DNA of 5,762 bases, from assembly GCA_013286985.1 (NCBI GenBank), contig JABDEQ010000118.1, positions 1-5,762 of the forward strand, given 5' to 3'. Source of the DNA: Bacteroidota bacterium. Lineage in GTDB: Bacteria > Bacteroidota > Bacteroidia > Sphingobacteriales > Sphingobacteriaceae. Both the position numbers and the translations under genes were made by a program. The notes below the pieces were generated by a model. It worked only from the letters and a program-made list of their open reading frames with translations, had not been told where the DNA came from and ran no database searches. Positions within the stretch are counted from its first letter, which is position 1, and each line of letters opens with the position of its first letter. Below, piece after piece: positions 1 through 5,563 of this stretch.

Positions 1-1
1 C

Positions 2-973
2 GATACTTACCCAACTGCAATGCATATTGCGGCCTATAAAATGGTGATTGATGTAACCATTCCAGGGATTGAGAAACTGCGCGATACATTGAAAGCAAAA
101 TCAGAAGCTTTTAAAAGCGTGGTTAAAATTGGCCGCACTCACCTGATGGATGCTACGCCGCTTACTTTAGGTCAGGAATTTTCTGGCTATGTATCGCAAT
201 TGGATCACGGTTTAAGAGCATTGAGAAATACACTGGATCACCTGTCTGAACTGGCTTTGGGTGGTACAGCCGTTGGTACTGGCATCAATACACCAAAAGG
301 ATACGATGTAAAGGTGGCCGAATATATTGCCAAATTTACTAATCTGCCTTTCCGCACAGCCGAAAATAAATTTGAAGCATTGGCTGCACATGATGCTATT
401 GTGGAAAGTCATGGTGCTTTAAAACAAATTGCAGTATCGTTAATGAAGATTGCTAATGATATCCGCATGCTGGCTTCGGGCCCGCGCTCGGGTATTGGCG
501 AAATTCATATACCTGATAATGAGCCTGGATCATCAATCATGCCGGGCAAGGTAAATCCAACCCAAAATGAAGCGGTTACCATGGTGGCCGCACAGGTTAT
601 GGGCAATGATGTTACCATTTCAATAGCAGGATCAAACGGGCATTACGAATTGAACGTTTTTAAACCGGTTATGGCAGCTAACTTCCTGCAATCGGCACGT
701 TTGATTGGCGATGCCTGCGTTTCCTTTAATGATCATTGCGCTGTTGGTATTGAGCCAAACTATGCAGGTATCAAAAAGCACCTTGAAAACTCGCTGATGT
801 TGGTTACAGCACTGAACCCGCATATCGGGTATGAAAATGCTGCAAAAATCGCCAAAAAAGCATTGAAAGAAAACCTGTCGCTGCGTGAAGCTGCTCTTGG
901 CCTTGGTTTATTAACCAATGAGCAGTTTGACCAATGGGTACGCCCCGAAGATATGATAGGAAGCTTAAAATAA
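2..973 (+). CDS. fumC: Class II fumarate hydratase (fumarase C), 5' end cut by window
   Basis: FumC reversibly hydrates fumarate to L-malate in the TCA cycle, as a cytoplasmic, iron-independent homotetramer. The frame is open from base 2 (D-T-Y-P-T-A-M-H), matching the family's NDxFPTAMH segment, so the ATG at 20 is internal and not the start. About 140 N-terminal residues lie outside the window, judged against the usual length of about 465. Numbering from M at base 20, the [16 protein letters not shown] segment carries the catalytic-site His at residue 41. The lyase signature [13 protein letters not shown] is at residues 170-182, with Ser171 or Ser172 as the catalytic serine of the mobile loop. 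MPGKVNPTQ rather than MPAKVNP separates it from aspartase. The KFEA, MGND and ELNVFKP segments and the C-terminal WVRPEDMIG small domain are intact. It ends in TAA 19 bases before a hairpin. Confidence 0.97.
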   Translation, partial: DTYPTAMHIAAYKMVIDVTIPGIEKLRDTLKAKSEAFKSVVKIGRTHLMDATPLTLGQEFSGYVSQLDHGLRALRNTLDHLSELALGGTAVGTGINTPKGYDVKVAEYIAKFTNLPFRTAENKFEALAAHDAIVESHGALKQIAVSLMKIANDIRMLASGPRSGIGEIHIPDNEPGSSIMPGKVNPTQNEAVTMVAAQVMGNDVTISIAGSNGHYELNVFKPVMAANFLQSARLIGDACVSFNDHCAVGIEPNYAGIKKHLENSLMLVTALNPHIGYENAAKIAKKALKENLSLREAALGLGLLTNEQFDQWVRPEDMIGSLK

Positions 974-992
974 GAGCATAAATGCCTCACCC

Positions 993-1017
993 AGCCCCTC
1001 TCCAATGGAGAGGGGCT
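993..1017. repeat. Perfect 11-bp hairpin after fumC; repeat-like element or weak terminator
   Basis: The arms AGCCCCTCTCC (993-1003) and GGAGAGGGGCT (1007-1017) are exactly complementary around a 3-base AAT loop, and GC-rich. Only TTT then GATAAAT follows, so the T-run is poor for a classic intrinsic terminator. The unpaired CCTCACCC lead-in and the CCCCTCTCC/GGAGAGGGG core resemble an intergenic palindrome that I recall recurring in Sphingobacteriaceae genomes; that is memory, not checked. It may still stop fumC transcription. It ends 21 bases before the next ATG. Confidence 0.7.
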
Positions 1018-1038
1018 TTGATAAATCGCTTGTAAAAT

Positions 1039-1563
1039 ATGCAAAAACTTTCCGGCTTTCGGTTTCCAGCTTTCTTTTTTGCTTTCAGCTTTTTGCTTTC
1101 AGCTTTCAGCTTTTCCTGTAAATTTAACCCCAACATGCAAACGCCGGGCGAAGGTTATTTACAGGGTGAATGGCAGCAGGACTCCATCCCTAAACAAAAA
1201 CAACTGGTTACCTATTCTCTTTACCATCTTAAATTTAGCTGCGATTCTTTTTTTGTGTCGATTAGTTCCTTCAGTAAAGTAAATACCGGGCCCGATAGCT
1301 GCATGAACAGCGGCCATTGGACGGAATACTGTAAAGGTACTTACGATCAAAAAAGTAATACTTTGCATTTAAAGGGGCAGTTTTGCAATGCCGATATGAG
1401 CATTAAAGATGATAAGGGCTGTTTCCGTTCAGGCGATTATGAAGAACTTTTTAAGGTGAGTAAGAAGACCGATTCGCTGGTTCAGCTGGTTAGCACTACA
1501 AATATTATCCCTATAAACGCACGTTTAATTAAAAAAACATCCTGTACTCCAAAACCATTGTAA
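1039..1563 (+). CDS. Secreted Cys-rich protein, possible lipoprotein with lipocalin-like fold; function unknown
   Basis: I do not recognise a characterised family. The 174 residues begin with a Sec-type signal: Lys3 and Arg8, then a Phe/Ser/Ala/Leu core at about residues 9-26, then Cys27. Cys27 could be lipidated, but S-F-S-C is a weak lipobox, so signal peptidase I cleavage remains possible. The mature part has six further cysteines (68, 88, 98, 116, 128, 169), enough for three disulfides, which fits an exported protein. YLQGEW (40-45) followed by alternating hydrophobic strands recalls lipocalin-like barrels that open with a G-x-W motif; this is inference. The signal region is encoded by a heptamer tandem repeat. 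ATG 1039 is chosen because the next Met (residue 33) would remove the signal. One base separates its stop from the S1/P1 nuclease start, so the two are probably co-transcribed and coupled. The fumC neighbour gives no reason to call it a fumarase. Confidence 0.8.
   Translation: MQKLSGFRFPAFFFAFSFLLSAFSFSCKFNPNMQTPGEGYLQGEWQQDSIPKQKQLVTYSLYHLKFSCDSFFVSISSFSKVNTGPDSCMNSGHWTEYCKGTYDQKSNTLHLKGQFCNADMSIKDDKGCFRSGDYEELFKVSKKTDSLVQLVSTTNIIPINARLIKKTSCTPKPL
1047..1115 (+). repeat. Degenerate heptanucleotide tandem repeat (GCTTTCA)n inside a signal-peptide coding region
   Basis: Five contiguous 7-base units fill 1081-1115: GCTTTCA, GCTTTTT, GCTTTCA, GCTTTCA, GCTTTTC. More worn units precede them (ACTTTCC 1047-1053, GCTTTCG 1055-1061, GTTTCCA 1062-1068, GCTTTCT 1069-1075), interrupted by a five-base T-run at 1076-1080. 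A 7-base unit is not a multiple of three, so gain or loss of one copy shifts the reading frame of the gene that contains it. In all three forward frames the perfect unit reads as the same stop-free hydrophobic heptapeptide (AFSFQLS in different phases). Confidence 0.8.
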
Positions 1564-1564
1564 A

Positions 1565-2356
1565 ATGAAAAACTTTTTGAAAAAACTATTAATGGTAATA
1601 GCGGTATTTTACCTGCCTTTACAATCCATGGCATGGGGTACCCAGGGCCATCGCATTTGCGGACAAATTGCCAACAACTATTTAACGCCAAAGGCTCGTA
1701 AAGCTATAGAGGCTATTTTGGGTAACGAATCAATTGCTATGGCAAGCAACTGGGCCGATTTCATTAAATCAGATCCTGCATTTAGCTATTTATCGTCATG
1801 GCATTACATTGATTTTGATAAGGCATACAGCTATCCCGAGATGGTTGATTTTTTGAATCATGATACCAATACAGATGCTTATACTAAGCTGAACTTTTTA
1901 ATTGGCGAATTAAAAAAAACTGATTTAAGCAAAGAAAATAAATTGCTTTATATGCGCATGCTGATTCATATTATTGAAGACGTACACCAGCCAATGCATA
2001 CCGCCCATGCTGATGACAAAGGTGGCAACGATTTTAAAGTAAACTGGTTTAGCACTTCAACTAACCTGCATTCTGTTTGGGATTCGCAGCTGATAGATTT
2101 TCAGCAATTAAGCTATACCGAGTATGCAACATGGATTAACCACAGTACTTTAGCACAACGCGCTGCATGGCAAAAAGAGCCAATTAGTCAATGGTTGTTT
2201 GAATCGAACCAGATAGCTGAAAAGTTGTATACCGAAATAAAACCCGGCGATACACTGAACTACAAATACAATTTTACCCATATTGAAATAGTGAACCAGC
2301 AACTACTTAAAGCAGGAGTAAGGTTAGCCGGTGTGCTGAACGCCATTTTTGGATAA
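1565..2356 (+). CDS. Secreted S1/P1-type zinc nuclease
   Basis: S1/P1 nucleases cleave single-stranded DNA and RNA and remove 3' phosphates from nucleotides, using three zinc ions; here they would scavenge nucleic acid outside the inner membrane. The 263 residues start with a signal peptide (two-Lys N-region, hydrophobic 8-20, S-M-A cleavage site), so the mature protein would begin at Trp24. This matters because the N-terminal Trp itself binds zinc in P1 nuclease. The full ligand set can be placed: Trp24, His29 (WGTQGH), Asp65, His80 (SWHYID), His135, Asp139 (HIIED), His145, His169 and Asp173 (HSVWD). The spacings 24-29, 65-80, 135-139-145 and 169-173 match P1 (1-6, 45-60, 116-120-126, 149-153). 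Length is normal for bacterial members, and nothing is truncated. It follows the Cys-rich exported protein by one base (TAAAATG), suggesting translational coupling. Confidence 0.95.
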   Translation: MKNFLKKLLMVIAVFYLPLQSMAWGTQGHRICGQIANNYLTPKARKAIEAILGNESIAMASNWADFIKSDPAFSYLSSWHYIDFDKAYSYPEMVDFLNHDTNTDAYTKLNFLIGELKKTDLSKENKLLYMRMLIHIIEDVHQPMHTAHADDKGGNDFKVNWFSTSTNLHSVWDSQLIDFQQLSYTEYATWINHSTLAQRAAWQKEPISQWLFESNQIAEKLYTEIKPGDTLNYKYNFTHIEIVNQQLLKAGVRLAGVLNAIFG

Positions 2357-2396
2357 TTGATTGGGTTAAATATTATTCTCATTTTAAAATATCTCC

Positions 2397-2425
2397 ATAG
2401 CGATGGGTTTTAAACCCATCGCTAT
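2397..2425. terminator. 14-bp perfect inverted repeat; probable terminator of the nuclease unit
   Basis: ATAGCGATGGGTTT (2397-2410) pairs exactly with AAACCCATCGCTAT (2412-2425) around one T; in RNA this would fold as an 11-bp stem with a 7-base loop. The run TTTT at 2425-2428 follows. It lies 40 bases after the nuclease stop. Only 16 bases separate it from the phosphatase ATG, so it may instead be, or also act as, a leader hairpin. Like the hairpin at 993-1017 it could be a genome-wide repeat. Confidence 0.65.
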
Positions 2426-2441
2426 TTTAATGAACTAATAA

Positions 2442-2876
2442 ATGAAGATATTAATGGTTTGCCTGGGTAATATTTGCCGGTCGCCGTTGGCACATGGCGT
2501 ATTGGAACACATGGCAATTGAACAGGGATTAAACTGGGAAGTTGATTCGGCAGGTACAGGTAACTGGCATGTTGGCCAAGGGCCCGACCGGCGTTCGGTC
2601 CGCACTGCACGTGAGCACGGTGTGGATATTAGCAAACAAATTTGCAGGCAGTTTAAAACAAGTGATTTTGATGAGTTCGACCATATCTTCGTGATGGACA
2701 AGAATAACCTGAGCGACGTGCTGGCACAAGCCCGCAACAAAGCCGACGAACAAAAAGTAAAGCTGCTGCTGGGCAATAAAATTGTGCCTGATCCATATTA
2801 TGATGACAGTCAGTTTGAGCCGGTTTACACCATGATAGCGGCAGCCTGCAAAAATATTGTTAAGCAATTGGCTTAA
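2442..2876 (+). CDS. Low-molecular-weight protein tyrosine phosphatase
   Basis: It removes phosphate from phosphotyrosine (some bacterial relatives prefer phosphoarginine) through a cysteinyl-phosphate intermediate in the cytoplasm. At 144 residues it is slightly short of the usual 150-160 but complete. The P-loop is at the very N-terminus: VCLGNICRSP, that is C7-X5-R13-S14, with Cys7 as nucleophile. The general-acid loop is DPYYDD at 117-122, with Asp117 as acid and two tyrosines lining the cleft. The middle matches the family (SAGTGNWHVGQGPDRRS at 36-52, FDHIFVMDKNN at 79-89). ATG 2442 is fixed by the P-loop starting at residue 6. No BY-kinase, Wzx/Wzy or ArsR neighbour is visible, so a capsule role (Wzb type) or arsenate role is not supported here. 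No T-rich hairpin follows the gene. Confidence 0.95.
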   Translation: MKILMVCLGNICRSPLAHGVLEHMAIEQGLNWEVDSAGTGNWHVGQGPDRRSVRTAREHGVDISKQICRQFKTSDFDEFDHIFVMDKNNLSDVLAQARNKADEQKVKLLLGNKIVPDPYYDDSQFEPVYTMIAAACKNIVKQLA

Positions 2877-3014
2877 ATATGAACTGTAATTGGGCTAATT
2901 GCGTATAACTATCTGTATTTTTAGGCGTATTTTTATCGTAAATCAATTGACCATACCGCCCAATAAATGATTTTACACTCAATATGTACTTTGGCTTATA
3001 GCCACGTTGTAAAT
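2877..3014. other. Spacer with tandem 12-base repeat; likely holds the promoter of the downstream block
   Basis: This 138-base AT-rich gap is the longest in the window. It contains two adjacent 12-mers, GTATTTTTAGGC (2915-2926) and GTATTTTTATCG (2927-2938), identical in their first nine bases. A TACTTTG at 2987-2993 resembles the Bacteroidota -7 element TAnnTTTG with one base missing, and would put a start point shortly before the ATG at 3015. No TTG sits at the expected 19-21 base distance, so I do not call a promoter. No tRNA, riboswitch or convincing terminator is seen. Confidence 0.35.
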
Positions 3015-3212
3015 ATGATCTATTTGTATTTAGGACCTGGTATGGATAGTGGGGTGATATCAATGATTGTTGCCTTTTTAATATCTACTATCACTTTTTT
3101 AGTTTCAATAATTTGGTATCCAATTAAAAAGACAACTAATTTTTTTAAAAGCATATTTAATAAAGCTCCATCTCCATCTACAATAAAAAAAGACAATCCT
3201 GATGATAAATAA
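3015..3212 (+). CDS. 65-residue single-helix membrane protein, unknown function
   Basis: The predicted protein has a short conserved-looking N-terminus (MIYLYLGPGMDSGVIS), one hydrophobic helix at about residues 13-35, a YPIKK boundary at 36-39, and a Lys/Ser/Pro/Asp-rich soluble tail ending NPDDK. Positive charges after the helix suggest the tail stays in the cytoplasm. The LGPG-plus-helix layout recalls other tiny bacterial membrane proteins with a Y-x-DPG-type N-terminus found near exopolysaccharide or sulfotransferase genes; this is a resemblance, not a family assignment. An in-frame ATG at 2967 would add 16 residues with no homology-like features, so 3015 is preferred, though no ribosome-binding site decides between them. 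It precedes the sulfotransferase by 38 bases on the same strand, so shared transcription is likely. Confidence 0.65.
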   Translation: MIYLYLGPGMDSGVISMIVAFLISTITFLVSIIWYPIKKTTNFFKSIFNKAPSPSTIKKDNPDDK

Positions 3213-3250
3213 CCGCAAAGGATTTATCTTGTTGTTTTTAACTATAGGCT

Positions 3251-4285
3251 ATGTCTCTGAATAATTATTCCAGCGCTTCAAAAGTATTGCATCAGAGCTA
3301 TTTGAATAATTACCTGGTTGCAAAAACCAGTTTCGATCTGGAAAAATTAATCTACCTAAAAAAAGCCCAAAGAAATACTTTAAGCGAAGCAGTGTTTGTT
3401 ACAGGCCTTGCCAGAGCGGGTACTACAGCCTTGTTCAATGCACTTTATAATACCGGCAGTTTTGGGTCATTGACATATGCAGATATGCCCTTTTTGCTGA
3501 TGCCAAATTTGGCTAAGCTTTTTTATAATGTTCCGCCTTCGGCATTTGTAGAACGTGCACATCAGGATGGGCTCATGATTAACAATAAAAGCCCTGAAGC
3601 ATTTGACGAGTTTTTTTGGAAGGTGTTTTTAAACAATAAATACATACAAGAGGATAAACTTGTGCCTCATTTGGTTGATGCCACGATAATTGAAGAATAT
3701 AAAAAATACATGCAGCTGGTGGCCTATAGTTGCCAAAGCACCGGGTATTTAAGTAAAAATAACAACAATATACTCCGAATAAACTCCTTATTAACAGCAT
3801 TACCGGAGGCGAAGTTTGTTGTATTGTATAGAGATCCATTAAGTCATGCGCAGTCTTTATTAAATCAGCACATCAATTTTTCCAATTTGCAGCAGCAGGA
3901 ACCTTTTGCGGTTGAATACTTTAATTATCTTGGTCATCATGAATTTGGGCTAAATCACAAGCCCTTTGTTTTTGATGAGGTGCAAGGTCTGAAGAGCAAT
4001 GCAGATGATATTAACTACTGGTTGCAAAATTGGAATAGCTATTATTCATTTTTATTGGCAAATTATAATGAAAGATTGCTTTTAGTTGCGTTTGAAGATC
4101 TTTGCAAAGATCCTGGTTTAATTGCAGATTATTTAAACTGCCATATTAAACTAAAAACACCGGTTATTATTACAGAAAAACATACTCCAAAGGCTGTCCC
4201 GGTTGTTGAATATGATACAGGCATTTATAATAAGTGCATGGAAATTTATAATATGCTTAATTCAAAAAAAACCTATGGCGTTTAA
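3251..4285 (+). CDS. PAPS-dependent sulfotransferase family protein
   Basis: This 344-residue protein has the two nucleotide-binding signatures of PAPS sulfotransferases (Sulfotransfer_3-like), which move a sulfuryl group from 3'-phosphoadenylyl sulfate to a hydroxyl or amine. The 5'-phosphosulfate loop is FVTGLARAGTTAL at residues 49-61, after a beta strand. The 3'-phosphate motif is FVVLYRDPLSHAQSLL at 189-204, with Arg194 and Ser198 or Ser202 as likely contacts. LSKNNNNILRI (167-177) sits where relatives carry an E-K-T-P-x-N segment; Lys169 may fill the catalytic Lys place. LLLVAFEDLCKDP (276-288) matches the conserved Y/F-E-D-L segment. There is no signal peptide or membrane helix, so it should act in the cytoplasm. 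The acceptor cannot be read from sequence. The next gene starts 15 bases downstream. The gene is AT-rich compared with the phosphatase and fumC. Confidence 0.88.
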   Translation: MSLNNYSSASKVLHQSYLNNYLVAKTSFDLEKLIYLKKAQRNTLSEAVFVTGLARAGTTALFNALYNTGSFGSLTYADMPFLLMPNLAKLFYNVPPSAFVERAHQDGLMINNKSPEAFDEFFWKVFLNNKYIQEDKLVPHLVDATIIEEYKKYMQLVAYSCQSTGYLSKNNNNILRINSLLTALPEAKFVVLYRDPLSHAQSLLNQHINFSNLQQQEPFAVEYFNYLGHHEFGLNHKPFVFDEVQGLKSNADDINYWLQNWNSYYSFLLANYNERLLLVAFEDLCKDPGLIADYLNCHIKLKTPVIITEKHTPKAVPVVEYDTGIYNKCMEIYNMLNSKKTYGV

Positions 4286-4300
4286 TAGCCGGAAATTGAA

Positions 4301-5563
4301 ATGAAAAAAGTGATAAAATATTTCAGGATAGGATATCTTTTAGTAATGGCATTGATGTTAATTGCCTGGTTGGTTAGATATAGCGTGTTGGCAGAGAATG
4401 GGATTAATCCTAAAATTGAAAAGGCCATTGTCGACTTTGCGGCATTTCCGACTACGGTACATACCTTTTTTCGTTCAAATGGAACAACGGACGTTCGTTA
4501 CCTTCCAGATACTACAACTAAAGCGGGGCTTCATTGCTTTGTTGATACGGCACAAATTCCTAAAGGTTATTTGCTTATTTCCACATTTAAGGATAATAAG
4601 GAGCTAGAAATTAAGCTGCTGGATTTAAGGAAAAATATTTTTGTTAAAAAGTGGCATGTGAATCCGGATACTATTTTGCATTACGATCTTCATTCGCAAC
4701 TGAATCGTAATAATATCAGGTTGTTTCATCCCTTGCTTTTGAAGGACTCCTCATTAATATGCAATACAGACTATTTTTTATTTAAAATAAATAAGGATTC
4801 GAAAATTGTATGGGTAAACAAGAGTTTTTTTCATCATTCTATTGAATATGCTAACGACTCTTCCGTTTGGGCCTGCGAAACAATGGCTAATAAAAAGGCC
4901 GATTACAAGCTTAGCTCTAAAGACACATTGATAAATAGTGCAATCAGCTTAGTTAATACCAACACCGGCAAAATCGAGTTTGAAAAAACCATTTATGAAA
5001 TTTTGAATCAAAATGGTTATGCTTATTTATTGGCAATAGGCCCTTTTGAACGCGATGCATTTCATTTAAATGAAATTTATCCAGCATTGAAGGATGGAAA
5101 ATATTGGAAAAAAGGCGACCTATTAATTTCTTTGAGACAAAAAAGTGCTGTCCTTTTGTATCGCCCATCCACCAATAAAATTTTGTGGCTGCAAATGGGG
5201 CCATGGGGCAATCAGCATTGTAGTACTTTTTTGAACGACGAAAGCATTATGGTTTTTGGTAACGATGTAGTAAGAAATGACCGATACATAGGTTTCTTAC
5301 ACAAACACAATAATATTTACACCTATAACTTTAAAAATAACGTTACTGATACTCCTTACAGCAAAATGATGCAGATGTTGAGGCCAAGAACATTTACCGA
5401 AGGACGGTGCACCGTTTTGCCCAATAACGATATTTTACTTGACGAATCGGATAGGGGCAGGGTGTATATTTTTGATCAAAATAAGTTAAAACTTACTTAT
5501 TGCGACCGGATTGACAGTAAGCATATTAGAATATTGAGCTGGGTTAGATATGTACCCAATTAA
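4301..5563 (+). CDS. Membrane-anchored arylsulfotransferase (ASST)-like protein
   Basis: The 420-residue product has one N-terminal helix (about 11-28, after K2, K3, K6 and R9) and a long beta-rich domain expected in the periplasm. ASST enzymes are PAPS-independent: they move sulfate from an aryl sulfate donor to a phenol through a sulfo-histidine, in a six-bladed propeller. Matching segments are FFHHSIEYANDSSVW (176-190), DAFHLNEIYP (252-261), GDLLISLRQKSAVLLYRPS (272-290), GPWGNQHCSTFLND (300-313) and the C-terminal PNNDILLDE with GRVYIF (374-391). By motif order I propose His179, His255, Arg279 and His306 as counterparts of E. coli AssT His252, His356, Arg374 and His436. Spacing differs from E. 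coli, so this fits the divergent Arylsulfotran_2-type branch, whose activity is largely untested. GGAAATTGAA precedes the ATG and GGAA may serve as ribosome site. Its TAA overlaps the stop of the opposing GNAT gene. Confidence 0.85.
   Translation: MKKVIKYFRIGYLLVMALMLIAWLVRYSVLAENGINPKIEKAIVDFAAFPTTVHTFFRSNGTTDVRYLPDTTTKAGLHCFVDTAQIPKGYLLISTFKDNKELEIKLLDLRKNIFVKKWHVNPDTILHYDLHSQLNRNNIRLFHPLLLKDSSLICNTDYFLFKINKDSKIVWVNKSFFHHSIEYANDSSVWACETMANKKADYKLSSKDTLINSAISLVNTNTGKIEFEKTIYEILNQNGYAYLLAIGPFERDAFHLNEIYPALKDGKYWKKGDLLISLRQKSAVLLYRPSTNKILWLQMGPWGNQHCSTFLNDESIMVFGNDVVRNDRYIGFLHKHNNIYTYNFKNNVTDTPYSKMMQMLRPRTFTEGRCTVLPNNDILLDESDRGRVYIFDQNKLKLTYCDRIDSKHIRILSWVRYVPN
5560..5563. other. Overlapping convergent stop codons (TTAA)
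   Basis: The palindrome TTAA gives TAA on the + strand (5561-5563, end of the ASST-like gene) and TAA on the - strand (5560-5562, end of the GNAT gene). No stem with a T-run is visible within about 60 bases either side, so the two transcripts probably run into each other's coding sequence. Confidence 0.9.

Noticed and set aside
2..973. Aspartase or argininosuccinate lyase instead of fumarase
   Set aside because: The signature reads [13 protein letters not shown], and [16 protein letters not shown] is near-identical to class II fumarases. Aspartase has MPAKVNP at this site.
1079..1282. 67-codon open frame beginning in the heptamer repeat
   Set aside because: It overlaps the 174-residue gene in another frame. 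Its start looks signal-like only because the repeat reads as a hydrophobic peptide in every frame, and the rest has no protein-like pattern.
2435..2867. Minus-strand open frames of about 112 codons opposite the phosphatase
   Set aside because: The + strand carries a complete, motif-bearing phosphatase; the opposite frames are composition shadows with no recognisable motifs.
2861..2875. TAAGC-AATTG-GCTTA inverted repeat at the end of the phosphatase gene, as a terminator
   Set aside because: The stem is only 5 bp, lies within the coding sequence and stop codon, and is not followed by a T-run.
2987..2993. TACTTTG as a Bacteroidota -7 promoter element
   Set aside because: It is one base short of TAnnTTTG, and the nearest upstream TTG (2947-2949) is 37 bases away, far beyond the usual spacing.
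2967..3014. Longer start (ATG 2967) for the small membrane protein
   Set aside because: The extra 16 residues contain no hydrophobic or conserved-looking segment, and neither ATG has a ribosome-binding site. The protein-like part begins at 3015. The longer form cannot be excluded.
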